This document shows positions 34,116-47,397 of a DNA stretch of 64,000 bases, in pieces. The stretch's first letter is position 1. The number at the start of each line of letters is the position of its first letter. The translations under genes and the position numbers were made by a program. This stretch comes from Chinchilla lanigera (taxonomy: Eukaryota; Chordata; Mammalia; Rodentia; Chinchillidae), in NCBI RefSeq assembly GCF_000276665.1, contig NW_004955470.1:5761088-5825087 (forward strand), given 5' to 3'. The notes under the pieces were generated by a model. It was not told where the DNA came from. It searched no databases and saw only the letters and a list, made by a program, of their open reading frames with translations.

Positions 34116-36300
34116 CTAATAATCTTCATTAGCTGCTTAGTTAAGATCTTTATCACACAGGGACACAGATAAAGAGCACACAACTGAATCAGTGGTAGAG
34201 TCTGTAATGTTGATGCTGAACAGAATCACAACTGCTACTTGGATTAATACAGAATCAACATAGATTCTGGGCTTTCTCCATAACCAGATCCAAACACACT
34301 CACAAGAAGCCACAAATGAATATCACACAACCAAAGCAAATGAGCTATTTCAGTATGGACTAACGAGGCAAAATATGGTGATGGCATCAGACCTAATAAA
34401 CACAGCATGCTCATCAGTGCTGTGATATATATATTTTCACAACTGAAATGACTGTGCAGCATTGTCTTACTCCAAATCCCCTTCCTTTCTTGAAACCTGT
34501 TTCCTGTGGGAAGAGCAGTCGAAGATCCTATAACTTGTTCTTTGGACAGCTAAAGCTGGATCACTGGTAGAGTCTTGGAGAGGATAAACAGGGTCCCAAA
34601 TTGCTACCAGCTTCCCAAGACCTCTGTAACATGACACACGAGCCCTCTGATATTGGAGTGCTGAATCTGAGTGGCTGGATCCACACATACCCCTCCAAGA
34701 TGGCATTGCATGGGAAAAATGGCAGATTTTAAAAATTCTTTCACTGACTGAAGCAGACTTCATGGGAATGACTAAATTTTCACAGAACTGCAAAAGCAAG
34801 TAACTATTATGCTGTCACAGGAATATTTATTTTCGCCTGAGAAAAGGTAAAGTCTAGGTGTAGCTTCTTCTGCTAATGAGCATGTGTGGTGGCCTACAGT
34901 TTTTTTTCCCTTCAATCTAAATGCCCAGAATTCCTACAGGGCGAAGTCTTGTGTACCTGCGAAAAGTGTGTTAATATTGATGTGGGCTTCAATCAGGCTA
35001 GATCTCTGGAGACCTCTGGCCATTGTCTCTTTGTATTGGGGAAGCCTTGGAGAGGGGCTGTCAGTGAGTATAAATGAAGAAGCTCTTGGGAATGAATATT
35101 TCATGATTACCATGATTCAGCTCAAAGGACTGACTTAGGGATACACAAAAGAGGCACTGGCTGCCCTGTATGTAAAGAATATAAATATTAGATAAGAACT
35201 GGAAATGTCAGTTGACCATTTAGGGCTTTGGCTCTTGTGGAATGAAATACCTAGACTGTATTAGCCGGATAGCAAGTCTGTGTCTGGGTGTTGGGGTCAG
35301 AAGGTTCAGCGTCTAGTTGGGGATGACAGACATCAGTGAGTTCTTACAGATGTTGACGATCTCCCCTCCCCGAACACTGACTAAGCTTTCACCTATAATT
35401 ACGTGATTATGTTGAGGCAACAGAACCCACTAGAGAAGAAAAAATCACTCGTTTTCCCCAGAGAGGTTTCCTCTTTCCTGGAGCTCATGCATGATCCCCA
35501 AGCCCCCTGTGGCGTATCTCCTTTCTCAGGCACAGACCCCCCGGAGCAGCTGTCCCTACCCTGTCCCCACTGCACCTCCCAGTAATCAGCACCGGAGGCG
35601 TAAGACTCAAGACTCATGTAAGACACAGAACCCAGCCTCCCGGGCTCCACAGGAGACTGTGCCATGGGCCTCCGGCTCTGCGGTGACGTCTGAACTGTGG
35701 TGCCCATGGGCGAAGGTGAACCTGGAAGCCTGGACCCAGTGTGGCTTATTTCCTTTTCAGCTGGTGCCCACTGAAGGCCAGGGCTGGATGGGAAGGAGGA
35801 GGTGGATCTGCTGTCCAGCCCTGGGTCTAACAGTCCTGCTCCAGCCAGGAAGGGACCAGTGGCTGGCGACACATGTGGAGGAGCTCCCTCTCTGTTCCCC
35901 GTCCTGGGTGCTCCTGCCACCCTCCTGTCCCATGGGGTGCGGGGGCTGACTGCCCCGCTGTCAGATCTCGATCCTGCCACAGAACTAGTGTATTTCCTTC
36001 ACCTCGGTTCCTACAGTAATGCTTAAACTCCACTGAGTGTGACATGGATCTTAAAATGATGGCCCAAATCTGCCTGTCCTCACACTCACTGTGGGAGGTA
36101 GTGTGTTCAGAGTTACACTTCACAGGGCAAATGCAGGCACAGAGTTGTGCAAGGCAAAGGAGGAGACCCCACTAAGGTTCTCATTCCTCCCTTCAGTGAG
36201 CTCCTACACTGAAGCTGTGTTTCTTTAAGCCCCACTGTTTCTAGGCACCGTTCCACCAAAGGGTCTAGATACTAAATCTGACTCACAGAATTTAGAAGGA
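34116..36300. other. Intergenic DNA, GC-rich patch with long minus-strand frame
   Basis: The patch at 35450-35980 is GC-rich and open in several frames. The longest is a 193-codon minus-strand frame (35980-35399), rich in S, P and G, which ends TSDFFFSSGFCCLNIIT. I recognise no domain and it has no splice support. It may be a chance frame; I leave it as unassigned. Confidence 0.35.
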
Positions 36301-36460
36301 AGCCGAGCATGGTGGCGCACGCCTGTCATCCTAGCATTCAAAGGGAAGCTGCGGCAGGGGGATCACTGCGACTTTGAGGCCAGCCTGCGCTACACAGTGA
36401 GTGAGTTCAAAGCCACGCCTGAACTACAAAGAAAGACCCTGTCTCAAACAAAAAATAACC
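36301..36460 (+). mobile_element. B1 SINE with internal duplication
   Basis: Starts AAGCCGAGCATGGTGGCGCA, then 'cctgtcatcctagcattc', 'ttgaggccagcctgcgctacacagtgagtgagttcaaagcc' and an A-rich end. CpGs at its 5' end suggest a moderately young copy. Confidence 0.9.
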
Positions 36461-36471
36461 ATGAAAATTAG

Positions 36472-36516
36472 ATCATCATCATCATCATCATCATCACCGA
36501 CCACCACCACCACCAC
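36472..36516. repeat. (ATC)n/(ACC)n microsatellite
   Basis: ATC units change to ACC units after a single CG interruption. It adjoins the A-rich tail of the B1. Confidence 0.95.
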
Positions 36517-36802
36517 CCCAGTTCACAGAGGAGGACATTTTTGGGTTGAACTGGAAGCTCTAGGAACTTCAGAACGCATAATAATGTGTTCCGGTTACTC
36601 AAAGGAAGTGTCAGTATTGTTAGTTCATTACTTAAAGGGCCTCAGTGACAGCAGGTGATGCTCTGAAGGTATCTGTAACTAAAGATCAGATTCTAAGCTT
36701 AGCATTACTCACATCTCAATGGCAGGGCCACACACTAGGCACTCATGCTATTGGAAGAAAGTAACAGAGGAGATTCCAAAAATGTTTTTAAAAAACGTCA
36801 AT

Positions 36803-37027
36803 ACCATAGGATGTAGTGACACCTGCCTGTAATCCCAGCTACTCTGGAGGGACAGGCAGAAGAATTATAAATTCAAGGCCAGTCTGGGCAATCTAGTGAG
36901 ACTCTGTCTCAAAAACTTAAAAAAATGGGCTGAGGAGTTCAGTGGCAGAGTGCTTGTCTAGCTTGTGCAAGGTCCTGGGTTTAAGCCCCAGCACCACCCA
37001 AGGAAAAACCCCAAAGAAAAAGGAAAG
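36803..37027 (+). mobile_element. B1-dID dimeric SINE
   Basis: A B1 half (GGATGTAGTGACACCTGCCT, GTAATCCCAGCTACTCTGGA) joins an ID half (GGGCTGAGGAGTTCAGTGGC, GTCCTGGGTTTAAGCCCCAG). Confidence 0.88.
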
Positions 37028-37315
37028 ATCAAACACCTTTGTCTGCTGTGGGTGGAATGTGCTTTAATCAAGTAATGAATATTTCTGTGCTAGGGATTTT
37101 TTTCTTTGCTCATTTAGACACCTAGAAAGAAAGATCATAAATACTGGGGAAATCAGTTTTGTTGGATGAAAAATTGAAAAAGCAATGGAGGACAGTAAGG
37201 AACCTGGAATATCATAATTTTATTGAAGTTGAACATTATTTGAAAATTCTAAGTACTGGTGTTATTCTACATAGTGGATAAAATATTTAGTTTTCTCTCC
37301 ACTCCTTCTTGTTTC

Positions 37316-37486
37316 TTTTTGGTACTGAGGATTGAACCCAAGGCCTCAGCACTCAGCTACATCCCCAGCCCTTTCTATTTTGAGAGGAAGTCTTGCTAAG
37401 TTGCCCAGGATGGCCTTGGATTTGTGATCCTTCTGCCTCAACCTCCTGAGTAGCTAGGCTTACAGGCATGAGCTACAATATCCAGA
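37316..37486 (-). mobile_element. B1-dID dimeric SINE, antisense
   Basis: The plus strand carries a reversed ID half ('ggtactgaggattgaacccaaggcctcagcactcagctacatccccagccc') followed by a reversed B1 half ('tcttgctaagttgcccagga' ... 'gtagctaggcttacaggcatg'). Confidence 0.88.
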
Positions 37487-37589
37487 TGGATAAAATCTTG
37501 ATGAACTTTTCCTATTTTTACAATGGGTAGACAACAAGGACTTGACTCAGCTTTTCAGGCCTCATCAGTACTTCCTGACACTTGGAAGT

Positions 37590-37900
37590 AAACGCTAGTC
37601 ATTGTGTTCACTTGCAATTAGTGATTAAATTCATTCTTCAGATCAATGTCCTTAAAATTGGCTGCAAGAGGTGGATTTTACAGGTAATACATAGGGGTTT
37701 AATCCCCTGACTCCCATTAGTGTAAGAGCTGAAAATCTAAATCTCCTTGCAGACAGCCCAAAATTTACCCCCTGCTGCCTCAGGGTGCCAATTAAATAAT
37801 AAAAGCCAAGACTGTGGTCAGATGTAATTAGTTGGAGAACAGAGTTTGGTAATTTTCCTCATGCCAAGCAAACAAGTTAACCCCTCTGACAAGTAATTTG
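37590..37900. promoter_or_regulatory. Candidate conserved non-coding element
   Basis: A repeat-free block rich in homeodomain-type core sites (CAATTAGTGATTAAA, CCAATTAAATAATAAAAGCC, TGTAATTAGTTGG). It is flanked by SINE-dense DNA and lies 1-2 kb past the probable AFF3 transcript end. Regulatory function is inferred from motif density only. Confidence 0.3.
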
Positions 37901-38730
37901 GACAGAGGACACACATCTCACATGGGAAGTGTCTGTGTTGTCAGGGTGTGCTCTTCTGGGAATGGGTACCGGAGGAAAGGAACTCTGGCTCTGAATAGTT
38001 GGATATGCAGTGTATGGGGTGGCTTTATTTATTTATTCTTCTTTGAAAACAATCTTTCAAGAGTCCGGTTGGTCCAGGTTTCATGGAAAGTGTGATACGT
38101 CTTGAAAAACAGACTTCAGCCATGTACCAAGCAAAGCTGCCTAAGAGAAAAACAGTGTGGGCATGTCCCAGCCCAACTCTGAAAGCGTGGGACAGTGGAC
38201 TTGCCCTGGCAGTCTTTGGGGACAGTAGCCTCCATGAGGAGGACCTCCTTTGTGTCTCAGAGTTCTGCTGCATCTCTCCAGGGCTGATGACTCAACTGCT
38301 CATCTGGAAACAAACCTGTCCCGAGTTCTCTCTAAGCACATGTGACTTGTGCAAGATAGTGTAGTAGGGGAAAGACAAAGTGGTATTGGAACCTAGGAAG
38401 GTGAAGGAAAAGGGAAGGAGGTAAGAGGGAAAATGAGGTTCATAAGAACTCTCCCACCTAGGAGCCATTCACAGCAAGCCACGGGTCTAATGGTTCTGTA
38501 TTTAGATCAGAATTTGCGCTTGTTTTTCTTAACCCGATGTTGGGAGCACAATTCTACCACGCTGGTTTGAGTTGGAAAACCCTGGGACACAAGTCAGAGA
38601 ATAAGTGTGACATGAAAGAATGGAGCACATTACAGCGCCAGGGCTGCTGGCTGAACAGGCGCCCGTCCATAGACGTCAGAATGAAGCTCTGAAGTTTCCT
38701 AGTCAGAGCTTTGTGCAACACTGGGGTGTT

Positions 38731-38732
<2 letters not shown>

Positions 38733-38765
<33 letters not shown>
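38733..38765. repeat. (TG)n microsatellite
   Basis: About 16 uninterrupted TG units. Confidence 0.97.
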
Positions 38766-38767
<2 letters not shown>

Positions 38768-38857
38768 ATGTGCACATATGCATACTGTACAGTATTGGAT
38801 ATGGAAAGACAAGTAGTAAACTACAGTCACAGTGAAGAAAAGCATATTTCTTCCCAT

Positions 38858-38932
38858 GAAAAGTATCAGACTTGGCAATGGTAATCCGTGGGATTAGAAA
38901 AGTATCAGACTTGGCAATGTTAATCCGTGGGA
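38858..38932. repeat. 39-bp tandem duplication
   Basis: The unit starting GAAAAGTATCAGACTTGGCA at 38858 is repeated from 38897 with one internal difference (G to T) over about 36 bases. The two copies are directly adjacent. Confidence 0.95.
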
Positions 38933-40810
38933 GTCACACCGAAAACATTCATGAAACAAGGAGGCTGCTTATAAAGAGATTATGAGTTGGGAGCCAAAAC
39001 ACTGACTTGAACATATTTCAATTCTAAGATTTCCTCCTAAAAATATTCACAGAAATGGGTGGACTTTTTTTAACATACAACTTGATTTCTCTCATGTACA
39101 ACATAGATCATTTAATGTAACGCTTGCAACCTTAGAAAGGCAGACATATTTAATCCAAGTCCGTTTATAAATTCCAATTTCACATGGATTAAAAACTGCA
39201 GATAAATTAAGTCACAATAATATCCTGTACATGCGTTAAGGCTGTTGACCGCTGAAGTCTCTCGGGTATCTACAAACAGGAAATCACACGCAGATAACTG
39301 GGTCTGAAGAGTGTCTACATCATTAAAAAAATCTTTCTTTTTTTTGGTGATACAGATTTCAACAGTAACTCTGGAAAACTGTGAAAAATGTTATTTAAAA
39401 ATATATATGTATATGCTACTGCACAGTTTCAAAGATGTGTTTCATAAATAATGTTGGCTGCACTGATTAATTTTATAACAATGACTGCACTTCCAAGGTG
39501 ATGTGAGCACGCAGTGACTTATACTCCATATTAGGCACTAGTAATATCCGTCACGTGTACCACAGTTTATGTTAGCTGTATTGTACATATATATTTTTAA
39601 ATGTATGCATTTATACAAACTGTGTATATCATGTATGGGGTGTCAGAAATGTACACATCACTGTTCTATAATACACACATCATTGTTGTACATAGTAGGG
39701 TAAGCTTTAGTGCAGAAAGTCTCATTGCATTGCATTCCACGGTTCAATCTAGTACATAATTTGTTAACTCTTTAGATTACTTTTCCTGTACATTCCTCTT
39801 TAGATAGTGGGTCCGAGTTTCCATTTGCAATTTGAAAGTTTCCAGAAGTACCTGTTTCAACCAGACCTCTCTCCAGGAACAATTCTGCACATGAGTTTGA
39901 TCTGCATAGAGTCGTAACTGATGCCAAAGTCTGATCAGGAATATATTTGAGCTACTTTCTTTCAAAGATAATTCTAGCCAAGTGATAAAGGGTGGTTTCC
40001 ATTCAGGTCACGACAGATAAGGTCAGTTGAACTTGTGTTACACTTCTGAGGAAAGAATATGTCTTCCAATACAAAGAAGTGGTCATAAATGTTACATGTT
40101 TAAATGCAAGACCCTCTGGAAGGTACATCAAACTGTGAGCTGTGGTTGTTTCTGACATTCAGACTTGCACTTTCTACTTTTGAATTTTTACAATGAACAG
40201 GTATCACTATTATAATCTGCAAACATAAGAAAGATGTTTCCATGTGGAACCAAATTTAAAAAAAAAGGAACAAATTATGAATCACTTTCACAAGCAACAA
40301 TCAGAAGATGATTCCTTACCAAAATCATTACACCAAACAGAAACTGCTGCCCTGACATGCTGTACAGATGAACGGGAGGCACTGATAGGACCTGCATGCT
40401 CTGACCATCCCTCAAAATGACCAGCTTCTAGAGGTTTTGTTGGGAAACACAGGTGGTCATCATGTTAATAAAACAATGCCACCACAAGTAGCCAGAGGCC
40501 ATGTGCACAGTTAGATGGGGTTTCCCTGGGTGCTCTATAAGGCTTGCAACTTTAAAGATGGGCAGGAAGAGGAAAGCTCCCTGGCAAAGCATGGCAGACC
40601 CCAAGGGTCATCGCTTTCTGTGACAGTTTGAACTTTGCATCAGAATTCACCAGTAAGTGGAGCAAAACCTCAGTCCTGCAGAAAAAAGAAAAGTTCAAAA
40701 TGACTTGTTAGATTCACAACCCTAGCATAGGATGGGATCTTGAAGTCTGCCAACAATTAGTGAAAGGGATGGAAGAAGCAAGTCACATGGATAAACAGGA
40801 AATGGAAATA

Positions 40811-41227
40811 CAGGCTGAGCATCCCTAATCTAAAAATACAAAGTCCAAAATGCTCCATGATCTAAAACCTTTTGAACATCAGTATGACTCTGTAAGTGGC
40901 AAATTCTATCCCTGACTGCATGTGACTCTCACAGTTAAAATACTGGTGCACTAAAAGTACTGTATAAGATTAATTACCTTAGACCAGTGATGGCGAACCT
41001 TTTAGAGCTTTCAATAACAAACAGCTGGCTGCAGCACTTGTGCCCTAGGTTCACCACCACTGCCTTAGATGATGTGTAGAAAAGCGTATTTGAAACATAA
41101 ATGAACTTCACGGTTATGCTTTGGTCTCAACCCCAGGATATCTCATTATGTACATGTGATTATTCTAAAATGTGAAATCTAAAACACTTCTGGTCCCAAG
41201 TATTTTGCATAAGGGATACTCAGCTTG
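40811..41227. mobile_element. Tigger-type DNA transposon with TA target duplication, carrying a nested element
   Basis: The ends CAGGCTGAGCATCCCT and AGGGATACTCAGCTTG are inverted repeats matching at 14 of 16 positions, flanked by TA on both sides (40809-40810, 41228-41229), as for Tc1/mariner. The interior ('gaaacataaatgaacttcacggttatgctttggtc', 'ggtcccaagtattttgcataaggg') fits a known placental Tigger family. The 86 bp from 40985 to 41070 are a later hAT insertion plus its target duplication. Confidence 0.85.
40985..41062. mobile_element. 78-bp hAT-type miniature transposon with 8-bp target duplication
   Basis: Terminal inverted repeats CAGTGATGGCGAACCT (40985-41000) and AGGTTCACCACCACTG (41047-41062) match at 14 of 16 positions. 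The 8-bp flanks CCTTAGAC (40977-40984) and CCTTAGAT (41063-41070) match at 7 of 8. CAGNG ends plus 8-bp duplications define hAT elements. Removing it restores a continuous Tigger sequence, so it landed after the Tigger. With 78 bp it has no transposase. I cannot assign the family with certainty. Confidence 0.85.
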
Positions 41228-42802
41228 TATTTTTAATATATGCAAGTACCTGAAGGTCAAAGCCGAATGCAAATTTCACTTGCTCCTTGTCAACTAATTT
41301 CAAAGCACCAAAGTTGTTCAATCTTTTGCATATTTTTGAAGCAATGCAGCGAACTCGGGAATTACAGCAGTCTTATTTCCCACCTGTGCGTCAGGCTGAC
41401 AAAAATGTTAACATTGCAACCAATGTCCCAGAAGATCAGTGAAGATATATTTTAGCATCTACTGAACATATTCTGTGCCACCATCATCTTGAACAAGGGC
41501 TCACTTCAGGGACTGCCTCACCTGTCTCTTAGACCGATCCAGTACAATTCTGTCAAGTAACTCAAAGATATTATTTTTTACGTTTTCAAAGTATGGCAAG
41601 ATACAACTTCTCTTCTCAGGAAGAGTTTTCTTTTTACCAATATTTCATATCCAAATATATTTAACAAGAAGACTAACTCTAGGCCATAAAATAATGTTCA
41701 GACAAACATTGTAAACAAGAGATCAAGAACTAAAATGTAAACTTAAAAAAAAAAAGGAAAGAAAAAGAACCGTGGTAAGATGTAAACATACCAGATGCGC
41801 AAGATATAAGCAAGATGTTCTGGTCCTTGCTACTGCAGAGAGAACAGCGATTCTTGCAGTAACAACTTTCCCTGCACTGTAAGCAGCTTATTAATCAAAG
41901 CCTGAAAATCATCCCCCAAATTGTAACACCCCAAAGGCCTGCAGAGGCACATTCTGTGTGAAGTGTGAAAATCGGACAGCATTTTGATCACAAATAGCTC
42001 CCAGCCTGAGAAGCAACAGCTGGGCTCCTAGCAAAGAGACATTCTAGGTAATGTCCTCCTTTGGCCATGAAGGAAGTTTGTATGAAATCTACCATGGAGA
42101 GAAAAAGACTTGAAACATATTGGCTGACAAAAGCCACGTGGCTCTACAGCCATTGGGTCACAGTGGCAAGAGGAGGAAACGCTTGGCCTTGGGGGACCTG
42201 TCATGGGTACAGACGTCGATTCCTAACTGAGCTCTGAAACAACTGTCATCGACGCTTTCGTGTGTGTTACATTTCAAGGACATTGAGTTTTCACCAAATC
42301 CTGGTGCCATTTTCATACAATTTGGGGGTGGGGCAAGGAGGGCTTGTGGGAATCAAACCATTTGCTTGGAATGTATCTAACTGATAATAACGGATGGAGG
42401 GGACAGCGTAAGAGGAAGGGCAGGGTATTTGGTAACATGCAATCTAATAAAGTTCTGGCACAAAAATAAGTGACTTGCCTTCATGATTCAATTATCCATT
42501 AATACACACTGATCAAAAATAATGAGGGAATAGCATATTAATACTGAAAGTAATCAATAATATAAGAGCTAGGTTCACCTTAACTGGCAGTTAAGCTTTT
42601 GGTGTGCTGTATTGCACCTGGATAACTAACCTAAGAGATTTTGGTTGAATTTTTCTAAGAAGTCATGGTTTAGCACTGGATAGAAAGTATGTGCCTGTGA
42701 ATGTGTGTATATGTGTGTATTTCCTCTAATCAGGAATCTCTGATCACTTTGTCTAGCCTGGGGCTATGGAAAGTAGACAAATGTGTGCCAAAGAGCTGTG
42801 TA

Positions 42803-42806
<4 letters not shown>

Positions 42807-42838
<32 letters not shown>
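42807..42838. repeat. (AC)16 microsatellite in the AFF3 3' UTR
   Basis: Sixteen AC units on the plus strand, hence (UG)16 in the minus-strand transcript, about 190 bases after the stop codon. Shorter TG-rich sequence lies nearby at 42695-42720. Confidence 0.97.
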
Positions 42839-42842
<4 letters not shown>

Positions 42843-43029
42843 GCAGGCAGCTTTGTATATATCCACACGTACAAACACACATGCCCTGGGAAAAGGTCAC
42901 TGTTCGATGCCGAGGAAATGTTCACTGCAGTCTGATAAATGCTGTGGCTGGGGAGTTCAGTAGCACAGTGTCCAGAAACTTGGAGCGGTCCGTGGAGATG
43001 AGAGCACAGCTGGCTCGAGGGTGAGGTCC

Positions 43030-45475
<2,446 letters not shown>

Positions 45476-45987
45476 TCATAGAGGCACAGAGATGGGGTCC
45501 GAGCAGTTACAGTATCACGAGGCTCTCAGCGTGGTCCCTCAGCGGGCGTCTCAGGGCCTGCTTCTGGTTTCGATGTACATATTTTAGGTACCAAGTTAAA
45601 TCGTAATCCCGAGAGCCTGCTGAATCATAGACTAGTCTGATTTTAAACTTGTACATTAGTGTACTTTTTCTGAAAAGGAAAAAAAGGACAGTAATCACCC
45701 CTCCCCCCACATACCGAGAATACCTTATATTTAAATTTAGGGGCTATTGGCCAACAGGTCTTCATTCAATGCCTGAAAATATACGTCGTCAAATTCTATC
45801 GTTTTAACTTATGAAGCTTAAAGCATTTATTTCTTTGAAAGGAAATCACTCAGATACTTCTAAAAGGATGGGTTAAAATGTATTTACTTGACACACAGGA
45901 CATTCAAAAATTCTGATTTATTTGGATATTTTAGGGTGCTATGCCGCATGAGCCTGGTGTTTGCATCAGCATTTAGAAGTTTTCCAG

Positions 45988-46073
45988 GTTAACATATAGC
46001 TCTGTGACTGAGCACTTGCCTAGCATGTGCAAGGCCTTGGGCTTGATCCCCAGAAGTACCAAGACAAAACAAA
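45988..46073 (+). mobile_element. ID SINE
   Basis: Contains ATATAGCTCTGTGACTGAGC, CCTAGCATGTGCAAGGCCTT and GGGCTTGATCCCCAGAAGTA. The first bases are diverged. Confidence 0.85.
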
Positions 46074-46914
46074 AACCAGAAGTCTTCAAGAAGCCCACAG
46101 GACGGTTAAGGGGGAAAACAGCCTTTGTGATGCTCTTGTGAATGTTCCCTTCCAGAGACAAGAGATGGTTTTGCCCTGGTTTCCTGAGACAGCGTGTATC
46201 TTTTGGTTACAAGGAACTTGATGAAGTGGTGACCGGTTTATTTAGTTTTAATGCAAGAGGTAACAAAATGGCAAAATGAAACGGCCTGTCAGGACTCAGA
46301 GGCCCCACAGCAAGGTGTAAGCTCAGGGCAGAATTGCAAACCATGTCACTGTCACCTGTCTCAGGGAATGACATTATTTTGACGGAGAGAACTAGAAAAA
46401 GAGAAACCCAGAACATTACTGTCCCTTTTCTCAATCGGCGACTAGGGGATGTTTCACTTTGTTCTCCATCCACCATGAGGTTCTGAGAAATGATTTATGT
46501 AAGAGATGTCCCGGACGTAAAGACACAAAGGGGAGAGAAGTTCTAGTGTCAGAAATAATTGGGAAAATAGTCCTATGGATACACACATGGGCAGCCACAA
46601 GTCCCCTTTTTAGAGACAGCAGCCTACTGATAAGACACATTCTCCACAGCTGAACTGTCACTATAACCTGAAGGCTTCAGTCTCTGAGCTTTGCTCATGT
46701 AGCCTTTCCAACTCTGTACCTAATGAGGGGCACGGAAAGGTCATACAGTTTCAGGTGGGAGGAAGGCATTCTCCAGATTAATCCCACAGTGTGGGAACTA
46801 TAATTAAGAACATAAAGTATATATGAAAATCACTAAAAGAGTAGGTTTTAAGTGTTCTCATCATAAAAATGATGAGCATGTGAGGTGTTGGAAACCCATG
46901 AATTAGCTTGATTT

Positions 46915-47058
46915 AATCACTCCACCATGGGGCTGGGGATTTAGCTCAGCGGCAAAAGCGCCTGCCTGGCAAGCGCAAGGTTGTCAGTTCGGTTCCTGGT
47001 ACCGGAGAAAAACCAAAAAAAAAAAAAAAAAGATAAAAAAAAAAATCACTCCACCACG
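46915..47058 (+). mobile_element. Well-preserved ID SINE with target duplication, antisense to AFF3
   Basis: The body starts at 46929 with GGGCTGGGGATTTAGCTCAG and retains CpGs (GCGGC, AAGCGC, TTCGG, ACCGG), an A box (TAGCTCAGCGG) and a B box (AGTTCGGTTCC), so its internal Pol III promoter looks intact. The A-rich tail runs to about 47043. The flanks AATCACTCCACCATG (46915-46929) and AATCACTCCACCACG (47044-47058) match at 14 of 15. Confidence 0.93.
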
Positions 47059-47304
47059 TAACCATATGTTAAGACAACAGATTGTATACCATAAATATAT
47101 ACAGTTTGTCCTTGGTCAGTTAAAAATACATTTAAAAATGTAAAATTGATAAGGGGTATATGTCAATAACGTTTGAGGAGAAACTCTGATTTTCTTCTTT
47201 TCTCCACCCATTTTGTATAGGTCACAGGCTACACATGTACAGTGAGAACTTCTTTTATCTCTTAAGAGTTTTTGCTGCAGTCCCTTGGCCTCACATAATT
47301 CAGC

Positions 47305-47397
47305 TTTTCCCCCCCTTTTTGTGGTGCTAGGGATCAAACCCAGGACCTGGCTGGTGCCAGGCAAGTGCTCTTCCACTGAGCTATACCCCCAGTCCCA
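47305..47397 (-). mobile_element. ID SINE, antisense
   Basis: The plus strand reads 'tgtggtgctagggatcaaacccagg' ... 'caggcaagtgctcttccactgagctatacccccagtccc', the reverse complement of an ID body. Confidence 0.9.

Larger units (their letters stand above)
39090..43029 (-). other. AFF3: Probable 3' UTR of AFF3
   Basis: The sequence directly downstream of the AFF3 stop codon, read on the minus strand, is mostly repeat-free and UTR-like, with many AT-rich elements, to about 39.1 kb. Candidate poly(A) signals on the minus strand are ATTAAA at 39155-39149 and 39117-39112, and a stronger AATAAATAAATAAAG at about 38040-38025, which would extend the UTR by about 1 kb. The true end is not provable from sequence. 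It contains an (AC)16 run (UG repeat in the mRNA) and a Tigger element with a nested hAT element. Confidence 0.5.

Noticed and set aside
35491..35949. 152-codon plus-strand frame
   Set aside because: It overlaps an equally long minus-strand frame in a GC-rich patch and has no recognisable domain.
46929..47005. Possible functional tRNA-Ala gene
   Set aside because: It has A and B boxes but also an A-rich tail and target duplication, lacks a proper acceptor stem, and so is an ID SINE.
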